This document shows positions 21,202 to 27,415 of a stretch of 27,415 nucleotides of DNA, piece by piece. Source of the stretch: Faeciplasma avium (lineage in GTDB: Bacteria > Bacillota > Clostridia > Oscillospirales > Ruminococcaceae); the NCBI GenBank assembly GCA_018713505.1, contig DVOL01000048.1:1-27415 (forward strand), written 5' to 3'. The translations under genes and the position numbers were made by a program. How positions within the stretch are numbered: position 1 is the first letter of the stretch; each line of letters starts with the position of its first letter. The notes under the pieces are model-generated. The model saw nothing but the letters and a program-made list of their open reading frames with translations. It made no database searches and had not been told where the DNA came from.

Positions 21202-22929
21202 ATGTTGATAGATACTTTATGGGTATTTTTGTGTGCTATACTGGTATTCTTTATGAACCTGGGCTTTGCTACGGTCGAAGCCGGCTTTGCCCGCTCGAAG
21301 AACACGGTAAATATTCTTTCAAAGAACTTTATCGTATTTGCTGTTTCCTCGCTCGGCTTCATGCTTTTGGGCTGGGGACTGATGTTCGGAAGCGACAACC
21401 CGATTGTCGGAACAGAGAATCTTTGGATACTGGGAGGTACTGACCTGTCCGTTTATGACGACACCCTCACATCTAATGTTCCGTTCTGGGGTAAACTCTT
21501 CTTCCAGCTCGTATTCTGCGGAACTGCCGCAACCATAGTTTCTGGTGCGGTTGCAGAAAGAGTTAAGTACATCTCGTTCATCATCTTCTCCTTTGTCCTT
21601 ACACTCCTCATCTACCCGATAGTAGGTCACTGGATTTGGGGCGGCGGATGGCTCGCAGACATGGGCTTCCAGGACTTCGCAGGAGACACGGCGGTCCACT
21701 CAGTAGGCGGATGGGCAGCTCTCTCTGGAGCTATGATTCTCGGTCCCCGTATCGGAAAATATGACAAGAACGGTCGTCCCCGTGCTATCCCCGGACATAG
21801 CATGTCGCTCGCTGTTATAGGACTCTTCGTGCTTTGGCTCGGATGGTTCGGCTTCAACCCCGGCTCTACCATGAGCTTCCAGAATCCTTCCGATGTTATG
21901 CACATCCTGATGACCACCAACACCTCTGCTATTGCTGCTGTTCTGACATCTACGGTAGCTGCTTGGGTATTCATAGGAAAGCCTGACCTTGGCATGACTG
22001 TAAACGGATGTCTTGCAGGACTTGTAGGAATAACTGCAAGCTGTGCATATGTAACCGTAGGAGCTTCGATGCTCATAGGTGCAATCGCCGGCGTTCTGGT
22101 AGTATTTGCTGTAATGTTCTTTGACCGCATTAAGGTTGATGACCCTGTCGGTGCAACCTCTGTTCACCTCGTCTGCGGCGTCTTTGGAACAATCTGCGTT
22201 GGTCTGTTCGCAAAGGAGGGCGTCACAACCCTGTCCTCAAGAAGCGGTCTGTTCTACGGCGGCGGCTTCGGACTCCTTGGAGTACAGCTTCTTGGAATCA
22301 TTGTAGTCGGTATATTTGTATTCGCAACCTCCAGCCTTGTATGGTATGCTCTTAAAAAGACTGTCGGTATCCGTGTTTCCGCTGAGGAGGAGATGGCAGG
22401 TCTTGATATCGGAGAGCACGGCAACCGTGCATATCCCGACTTCGCTCCCACTGTTGACAGCGTTGTCGACTACACCCTCGAGGAGATGTATCCCGAGGCT
22501 GCGAAGAATGCAGAGGCCTCTGTCGAGGAGGCTGTACCCGTTAAGCATGCCGTTGTCCGTGAGGAGGGTATGCCCAAGTTCACCAAGGTTGAGATTATCT
22601 GCAAGGAGTCCCGCCTTGAGGCTCTCAAGACCGCTATGATGGACATCGGAATCACCGGCATGACGGTATCCCATGTGCTTGGCTGCGGCGTCCAGAAGGG
22701 CAAGCCGGAGTACTACCGTGGCGTTCAGATTGAGGCAAGCCTGCTTCCTAAGATTCAGGTTGATATCGTAGTAAGCAAGGTGCCCGTCAGAAGCGTAATA
22801 GAGACAGCTAAGAAGGTTCTTTACACTGGTCACATCGGCGACGGAAAGATATTTGTCTACGATGTTGAGAATGTCGTAAAGGTCAGAACCGGCGAGGAGG
22901 GCTATGACGCTCTCCAGGATGTCGAGTAG
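21202..22929 (+). CDS. Ammonium transporter (Amt) fused to a C-terminal P-II signal-transduction domain
   Basis: The 575-residue protein has about 11 membrane segments in residues 1-405, then a linker of roughly 50 residues, then a P-II (GlnB/GlnK-like) domain at about 457-570. The Amt part has the signature DFAGDTAVHSVGG with the first pore His, the GFNPGS motif and the second pore His in VHLVCGVFG. In the P-II part YYRG keeps the Arg equivalent to GlnK R47, which plugs the AmtB pore; LLPK and TGHIGDGKIFV keep ligand-site features; but the uridylylated T-loop Tyr51 is replaced by Ile (RGVQI). ATG 21202 is set by AAAGGA (21187-21192), 9 nt upstream. It probably both moves ammonium and senses ATP/ADP/2-oxoglutarate. 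Confidence 0.9.
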   Translation: MLIDTLWVFLCAILVFFMNLGFATVEAGFARSKNTVNILSKNFIVFAVSSLGFMLLGWGLMFGSDNPIVGTENLWILGGTDLSVYDDTLTSNVPFWGKLFFQLVFCGTAATIVSGAVAERVKYISFIIFSFVLTLLIYPIVGHWIWGGGWLADMGFQDFAGDTAVHSVGGWAALSGAMILGPRIGKYDKNGRPRAIPGHSMSLAVIGLFVLWLGWFGFNPGSTMSFQNPSDVMHILMTTNTSAIAAVLTSTVAAWVFIGKPDLGMTVNGCLAGLVGITASCAYVTVGASMLIGAIAGVLVVFAVMFFDRIKVDDPVGATSVHLVCGVFGTICVGLFAKEGVTTLSSRSGLFYGGGFGLLGVQLLGIIVVGIFVFATSSLVWYALKKTVGIRVSAEEEMAGLDIGEHGNRAYPDFAPTVDSVVDYTLEEMYPEAAKNAEASVEEAVPVKHAVVREEGMPKFTKVEIICKESRLEALKTAMMDIGITGMTVSHVLGCGVQKGKPEYYRGVQIEASLLPKIQVDIVVSKVPVRSVIETAKKVLYTGHIGDGKIFVYDVENVVKVRTGEEGYDALQDVE

Positions 22930-22963
22930 CCTGTTCCTCTGAAATCAGGGTAAATATACGGTG

Positions 22964-22993
22964 AAACCGGTCTTTAAATAAGGCCGGTTTTGC
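22964..22993 (+). terminator. Terminator-like hairpin between the ammonium transporter and asparagine synthetase genes
   Basis: AAACCGGTC (22964-22972) pairs with GGCCGGTTT (22982-22990), loop 9 nt, followed only by TTG. The short T-run suggests partial termination, which would lower asnB expression relative to the two genes before it. Confidence 0.5.
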
Positions 22994-23012
22994 CGGAATA
23001 GGAGATGATAAT

Positions 23013-24605
23013 ATGTGTTCTATAATGGGCTGGCTCAGGGCTGACGCCGATAGAACGGATTTCATGAGGGGCTTTGAGAGGACCGTATCCCGAGGCCCTG
23101 ACGATACAAGAGTCATTGACACGGGAAGGGGTCTTTTGGGCTTCCACAGGCTTGCGATAATGGGACTCACTCCCGAGGGTATGCAGCCCTTTTCATTTGA
23201 GGGAAATTACCTTGTCTGCAACGGAGAGATTTACGGCTTCAGAAGGCTCAAGGAGGAGCTTATCAATAAGGGCTACACCTTTAAGAGCGGCTCTGACTGC
23301 GAGCTTCTTTTGCCGATGTACAAAGAGTACGGCACCGATATGTTCAGAATGCTGGACGCCGAGTTTGCTCTTATCATCTACGACTCGGCGACAGGCGGCT
23401 TTGTTGCCGCAAGGGACCCGATAGGCATAAGACCGCTCTACTACGGATATGACAGCGACGGCTGCATACTCTTTGCCAGCGAGCCTAAAAACCTTGTCGG
23501 GCTTAGCTCTAGGATAATGCCGTTCCCTCCGGGTCACTACTACAAGGACGGCAGCTTTGTCTGCTACAGGGATTTGACCAGCCCTCTTGAGAAAAAGGCT
23601 GTAGACTGCTCAAGCCTTGACGCTGTGTGCAGGGGAATACACGAGCGGCTTGTAGAGGGAGTGAAAAAAAGGCTTGATTCTGACGCCAGGGTGGGCTTTT
23701 TGCTCTCGGGAGGACTTGATTCCTCGCTTGTCTGCGCAATAGCTCAGAAGCTCTCCCCGCAGCCAATCCGCACCTTTGCCATAGGAATGGTTGGCGACGC
23801 CATCGACCTCAAATATGCAAAGGAGGCGGCGGATTACATAGGCTCGGAGCATACCGAGGTCTACATGACCAAGGAGGAGGTAATATCCTCCCTTGACAGG
23901 GTAATAGAGCTTTTAGGAACCTTTGACATCACCACCATAAGGGCAAGCATGGGAATGTATCTTCTTTGCAAGTGGATACACGAAAACACCGACATCAGGG
24001 TGCTTCTCACCGGCGAGATTTCAGACGAGCTGTTCGGCTATAAGTACACCGACTTCGCCCCCTCCGCCGAGGAGTTCCAGCTAGAGTCGGAAAAAAGGGT
24101 AAGAGAGCTTCATATGTACGATGTCCTAAGAGCCGACAGGTGCATATCCGTAAACTCCCTAGAGGCAAGAGTCCCCTTCGGAGACCTAGATTTTGCAAGC
24201 TATGTCTTATCGGTAGACCCCGGCATGAAGCTAAACACCTACGGCAAGGGCAAGTATCTGCTAAGAAGGGCGTTTTTGGAGGGGGATTATCTTCCCGAGA
24301 GCCTTTTGTTCCGTGAAAAGGCCGCCTTCTCCGACGCCGTCGGCCACTCGATGGTGGACTATCTCAAGGAGTACGCAGAAAAAAGCTATTCTGACGAGGA
24401 ATTTGAGCGTCTCAGGCAAAAATACACCCACTGCACGCCGTTTACAAAGGAATCCCTTTTGTACCGTGAGATATTTGAGCGGCACTATCCCGGGCAGTCC
24501 GAGATGATAAAGGACTTCTGGATGCCCAACAGAAGCTGGGAGGGCTGCAATGTAAACGACCCCTCGGCAAGAGTGCTGTCAAACTATGGCGACAGCGGAA
24601 AATAA
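23013..24605 (+). CDS. asnB: Asparagine synthase (glutamine-hydrolysing) AsnB
   Basis: AsnB makes asparagine from aspartate, ATP and glutamine. The 530-residue protein begins MCSIMGW, so Cys2 becomes the N-terminal nucleophile after Met removal. The amidotransferase half has SRGPDD, the FHRLAI and CNGEIYG segments and ARDPIGIRPLYYG. The synthetase half has the ATP pyrophosphatase loop LLSGGLDSS near residue 231, TGEISDELFGY, and LEARVPFGD. The layout and length follow the E. coli AsnB type, including the C-terminal TPFTKESLLYREIFE. GGAGATG precedes the ATG. It would consume glutamine made by the first gene of the operon. Confidence 0.95.
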   Translation: MCSIMGWLRADADRTDFMRGFERTVSRGPDDTRVIDTGRGLLGFHRLAIMGLTPEGMQPFSFEGNYLVCNGEIYGFRRLKEELINKGYTFKSGSDCELLLPMYKEYGTDMFRMLDAEFALIIYDSATGGFVAARDPIGIRPLYYGYDSDGCILFASEPKNLVGLSSRIMPFPPGHYYKDGSFVCYRDLTSPLEKKAVDCSSLDAVCRGIHERLVEGVKKRLDSDARVGFLLSGGLDSSLVCAIAQKLSPQPIRTFAIGMVGDAIDLKYAKEAADYIGSEHTEVYMTKEEVISSLDRVIELLGTFDITTIRASMGMYLLCKWIHENTDIRVLLTGEISDELFGYKYTDFAPSAEEFQLESEKRVRELHMYDVLRADRCISVNSLEARVPFGDLDFASYVLSVDPGMKLNTYGKGKYLLRRAFLEGDYLPESLLFREKAAFSDAVGHSMVDYLKEYAEKSYSDEEFERLRQKYTHCTPFTKESLLYREIFERHYPGQSEMIKDFWMPNRSWEGCNVNDPSARVLSNYGDSGK

Positions 24606-24625
24606 GGACATTAATCGAACTATCG

Positions 24626-24652
24626 CCCGGCAGCAACTGCCGGGTCTTTTTT
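24626..24652 (+). terminator. Strong intrinsic terminator after asnB
   Basis: CCCGGCAG (24626-24633) pairs perfectly with CTGCCGGG (24637-24644) around CAA, followed by TCTTTTTT. It closes the glutamine synthetase operon. Confidence 0.92.
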
Positions 24653-24672
24653 GACCTGATAATATCTATCTA

Positions 24673-24701
24673 TTGCTAACCCTGATTTTTTGTGCTATAA
24701 T
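24673..24701 (+). promoter_or_regulatory. SigA-type promoter of fumC and the malic enzyme gene, with AATCAG repeats
   Basis: TTGCTA (24673-24678) and a perfect TATAAT (24696-24701), 17 nt apart, with TGC before the -10 (extended -10). An inverted repeat CTGATT (24682-24687) / AATCAG (24699-24704) spans the -10 and a further AATCAG lies at 24710-24715, a possible operator arrangement. TGTGCTATAATCAGA (24691-24705) is identical to the -10 region of the glutamate synthase promoter. Confidence 0.85.
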
Positions 24702-24739
24702 CAGAGAAAAATCAGCCGGTCGGCGGAAAGAGTGAAAAT

Positions 24740-26110
24740 ATGGATTATCGCATCGAGCATGATTCTATGGGCGAGGTTTCGGTCCCGTCCGATAAGCTTT
24801 GGGGAGCGCAGACTCAGCGAAGCTTTGAAAACTTTAAAATCGGGACGGAGAGGATGCCCAAGGAGGTAATCCATTCTCTTGGCATACTAAAGCTCGCTGC
24901 GGCAAGGGCGAACAGGAGCCTTCTTCCGCAAAGGATGACCGAGGATAAGCTTAAATTCATCGAGCAGGCGGCTTTAAGGGTGATAGACGGCTCCCTGGAG
25001 GAGCATTTTCCGCTTGTCGTCTGGCAGACGGGGAGCGGCACCCAGTCGAACATGAATCTCAACGAGGTGATTTCAAATCTTGGCAATCAGCTTGCGGGAA
25101 GGAAGCTTCTTCATCCGAACGATGATGTAAATATGTCCCAGTCGTCAAACGACACCTTCCCGACAGCCATGCACCTTACAGCCGTTTTGGAGACCGAAAA
25201 AAGCCTCATACCCTCGCTCGATAGGCTTATAGGCTCATTTTCAAGGCTCGAGGAGGAAAACAAGGGGATAGTAAAGAGCGGCAGGACGCATCTTGAGGAC
25301 GCCACGCCAATCGCCTTCAGTCAGGAGATAAGCGGCTGGAGAAGCTCGCTGGAGAGGTGCAGACAGATGATTTTAGTCTCGCTTGAGCCTCTTAGAGAGC
25401 TTGCCATAGGCGCAACGGCGGTAGGAACAGGTCTTAACGCTCCTAAGGACTTTGACAGGACTGTAGCTGGCGAGATATCTAAAATTACCGGGAGCAGCTT
25501 TTATCCCGCAGAAAACAAGTTCCACGCTCTTAGCTCGAAGTCGGAGCTTGTAAACGCACACGGAGCGCTGAAGGCTCTTGCCTGCGACCTTATGAAGATA
25601 GCAAACGACATAAGATGGCTCTCAAGCGGACCAAGATGCGGTCTCGGCGAGATAACCATACCCGAAAACGAGCCCGGCTCGTCGATTATGCCCGGAAAGG
25701 TCAATCCTACCCAGTGCGAGGCTGTCACCATGGTCTCGGTGCAGGTTATGGGAAACGACTGCACTGTGGGAATTGCCGCCTCGCAGGGAAACTTTCAGCT
25801 AAATGTCTTTATGCCGGTGCTGATATATAACTATCTGCAATCGCTTAGGCTTCTTTCTGACTGCATGGAGTCCTTTAGGAAAAACTGCGTTGAGGGAATT
25901 AAGCCCGACAGGAAGAAGATGAGCGAGAATCTCAACCGCTCGCTGATGCTCGCAACTGCGCTGACGCCGTATATTGGCTATGAGAATGCGGCGGCTGTTG
26001 TCCACAAGGCGCACAGGGAGAATCTTTCCCTGAAGGAGTCCTGCCTGGAGCTTGGATATCTTAGCGAGGAGGATTTTGATAGGTATTTCCATCCCGAAAA
26101 AATGATATAG
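24740..26110 (+). CDS. fumC: Class II fumarate hydratase
   Basis: FumC interconverts fumarate and L-malate without an Fe-S cluster. The 456-residue protein is full length and shows GEVSVPSDKLWGAQTQRS near the start, WQTGSGTQSNMN, the HPNDDVNMSQSSND segment, GRTHLEDATP and the mobile catalytic loop signature GSSIMPGKVNP near residue 313. These match fumarase rather than aspartase. GGAAAGAG lies before the ATG. It is followed by a malic enzyme gene after 45 nt, so fumarate could be routed to malate and then pyruvate. Confidence 0.94.
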   Translation: MDYRIEHDSMGEVSVPSDKLWGAQTQRSFENFKIGTERMPKEVIHSLGILKLAAARANRSLLPQRMTEDKLKFIEQAALRVIDGSLEEHFPLVVWQTGSGTQSNMNLNEVISNLGNQLAGRKLLHPNDDVNMSQSSNDTFPTAMHLTAVLETEKSLIPSLDRLIGSFSRLEEENKGIVKSGRTHLEDATPIAFSQEISGWRSSLERCRQMILVSLEPLRELAIGATAVGTGLNAPKDFDRTVAGEISKITGSSFYPAENKFHALSSKSELVNAHGALKALACDLMKIANDIRWLSSGPRCGLGEITIPENEPGSSIMPGKVNPTQCEAVTMVSVQVMGNDCTVGIAASQGNFQLNVFMPVLIYNYLQSLRLLSDCMESFRKNCVEGIKPDRKKMSENLNRSLMLATALTPYIGYENAAAVVHKAHRENLSLKESCLELGYLSEEDFDRYFHPEKMI

Positions 26111-26155
26111 ACATGCTTGCTGACTGCGAATTATGAATATGAAAGGATGTTTGCT

Positions 26156-27328
26156 ATGGATATAAAAGAGGAATCCCTTAAAAAGCATTACGAGTGGAAG
26201 GGCAAAATCGAGGTTGTTTCAAGAGCAAGGGTCGACACGAGGGAGCAGCTGTCGCTTCTTTACACCCCGGGAGTCGCACAGCCCTGTCTTGAGATAAGGG
26301 ACTGCTACGAGAAGTCCTGGGAGCTTACAAGGCGTTCAAACCTCGTCGCCGTCATTACCGACGGCACGGCGGTGCTAGGTCTGGGTGACATAGGTCCTGA
26401 GGCGGGAATGCCCGTCATGGAGGGCAAGTGCGCCCTTTTCAAGGAGTTTGCGGATGTCGACGCCTTCCCGATATGCATAAGGAGCAAGGATGTCGACGAG
26501 CTGGTGAGAACAATTTATCTCATTTCCGGCTCGTTCGGCGGGATAAATCTTGAGGATATAAGCGCACCAAGATGCTTTGAGATTGAAAGGCGGCTCAAGG
26601 AGCTGTGCGACATTCCCGTTTTCCATGACGACCAGCACGGCACGGCAGTTGTGGTTGCGGCGGCGCTTCTCAACGCCCTCAAGGTGGTGAAAAAGTCCAT
26701 CGGCGGCGTAAGGATAGTCATAAGCGGCGCAGGCTCGGCTGGAACCGCCATAGCGGGACATTTAGCGAGCCTTGGAGCTAAGGATATAGTGATGGTCGAC
26801 CGCTTCGGAATCCTCTCAAGGACGGATGCTTCGCTCAGCCCGGCTCACAGTGAGCTTGCAAAAAGGACAAATCCAAGGCTTCTTGTCGGCGGGCTTTCAG
26901 ACGCCATGAGGGACGCCGATGTGTTTATAGGAGTCAGCGCCCCCGGGATAGTCTCTAAGGAGATGGTAGCGTCAATGAATAAGGACGCCATAGTTTTCCC
27001 GATGGCAAACCCCACTCCCGAGATAATGCCGGATGAGGCTAAGGAGGCGGGAGCGAGAATCGTCGGCACGGGACGCTCCGATTATCCGAATCAGATAAAC
27101 AATGTCCTCGCCTTCCCGGGAATATTCAGAGGAGCGCTAGACTGCCGTGCTGTATGCATAAACGAGGAGATGAAGGCGGCTGCCTCGACGGCGCTTGCCG
27201 ACTTTATACCCGAGTGTGAGCTAAACGAAGAAAATATTATACCCTCTGCGCTTGATAAGACTGTTGCGTACTCTGTCGCCGCTGCGGTTGCAGAGGCTGC
27301 AAGAAGGTCGGGAGCGGCAAGAGCATAA
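26156..27328 (+). CDS. Malic enzyme (malate dehydrogenase, oxaloacetate-decarboxylating), short bacterial form
   Basis: It oxidatively decarboxylates L-malate to pyruvate and CO2 with NAD(P). The 390-residue protein lacks the phosphotransacetylase-like extension of long bacterial forms. Visible are the catalytic Tyr in LLYTPGVAQP (about residue 36), GLGDIGPEAGMPVMEGK with the catalytic Lys region, the metal-binding FHDDQHGTA near 158, and the Rossmann GAGSAGTAIA near 191. Residues after the second strand read VMVDRFG, leaving the NAD versus NADP preference open. ATG 26156 is preferred because GAAAGGA (26141-26147) is 8 nt upstream; ATG 26147 overlaps that site. Confidence 0.93.
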   Translation: MDIKEESLKKHYEWKGKIEVVSRARVDTREQLSLLYTPGVAQPCLEIRDCYEKSWELTRRSNLVAVITDGTAVLGLGDIGPEAGMPVMEGKCALFKEFADVDAFPICIRSKDVDELVRTIYLISGSFGGINLEDISAPRCFEIERRLKELCDIPVFHDDQHGTAVVVAAALLNALKVVKKSIGGVRIVISGAGSAGTAIAGHLASLGAKDIVMVDRFGILSRTDASLSPAHSELAKRTNPRLLVGGLSDAMRDADVFIGVSAPGIVSKEMVASMNKDAIVFPMANPTPEIMPDEAKEAGARIVGTGRSDYPNQINNVLAFPGIFRGALDCRAVCINEEMKAAASTALADFIPECELNEENIIPSALDKTVAYSVAAAVAEAARRSGAARA

Positions 27329-27362
27329 CCATAAGCTAGGCTTTAAGAAAGGAAGGCTTTTT

Positions 27363-27415
27363 ATGAGAAAGGATTTTGGAGCAAAATCATGGACCTATCC
27401 CCAGCCGGTGTTCAT
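27363..27415 (+). CDS. Start of a probable flavin reductase-like protein (cut by window end)
   Basis: AAAGGAAGG (27348-27356) precedes ATG 27363. The 17 complete codons read MRKDFGAK-W-YPQPVF in pattern, resembling the N-terminus of flavin reductase/flavoredoxin-like proteins (KxFGxKPW-P-PV). It lies 34 nt after the malic enzyme stop and may be co-transcribed. The identification rests on very few residues. Confidence 0.5.
   Translation, partial: MRKDFGAKSWTYPQPVF

Noticed and set aside
21174..21443. Short plus-strand frame overlapping the start of the ammonium transporter gene
   Set aside because: It is out of frame with the conserved Amt membrane segments, which have the well-placed ribosome binding site.
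22237..22833. Minus-strand open frame of about 198 codons inside the ammonium transporter gene
   Set aside because: It is antisense to conserved Amt/P-II coding sequence and shows no recognisable domain; best explained by codon bias.
1..27415. CRISPR arrays, tRNA or rRNA genes, insertion sequences, prophage
   Set aside because: No regular repeat-spacer pattern, cloverleaf or rRNA signature, transposase or integrase was seen on either strand.

Overview
The window looks like chromosomal DNA of an anaerobic, Gram-positive, spore-forming-type Clostridia, most probably Oscillospiraceae/Ruminococcaceae-like. The clues are AGGAGG-type ribosome binding sites, consensus SigA-type promoters, a Gram-positive PolC replicase, a RicF/YlbF gene next to mutS, a YlmC/YmxH sporulation-family gene, a type III glutamine synthetase and a split Fe-S-rich glutamate synthase. 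No phage, insertion sequence, CRISPR array, tRNA or rRNA was seen. Most of it is ordinary core genome. The unusual content lies in the leaders and in the nitrogen genes.

Left part (1-12.4 kb, all +): a tiny secreted peptide with an NPQTG sorting signal; ricF-like, mutS, ispG and polC, closely spaced; a cysteine-rich clostridial protein of unknown function; a YlmC/YmxH-type PRC-barrel gene whose ribosome binding site lies in a terminator-like hairpin; then rpsB-tsf behind a perfect promoter and a structured leader.

Middle part (12.5-24.65 kb) is a nitrogen-assimilation island. A five-gene operon encodes a split glutamate synthase: class II amidotransferase, FMN/Fe-S synthase core, four-cluster ferredoxin, FAD/NAD(P)H reductase and GXGXG domain. 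A second operon encodes type III glutamine synthetase, an ammonium transporter fused to a P-II domain, and asparagine synthetase. rsmA lies between them on the minus strand. Together these genes would import and sense ammonium, fix it into glutamine, and pass the amide nitrogen to glutamate and asparagine.

Both nitrogen operons begin with a strong promoter followed 13-14 nt after the -10 box by an intrinsic terminator whose stem arms share sequence (GCAAAGGYGT on the 5' side, GGCRTCTTT on the 3' side). The glnA-type leader carries a second terminator, and the 5' arm of the first can pair with the 3' arm of the second. This suggests control by transcription antitermination in response to nitrogen status, and is the most interesting feature of the window.

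Right part (24.67-27.4 kb, +): class II fumarase and malic enzyme (fumarate to malate to pyruvate) from one promoter, then the first codons of a probable flavin reductase cut by the window edge.
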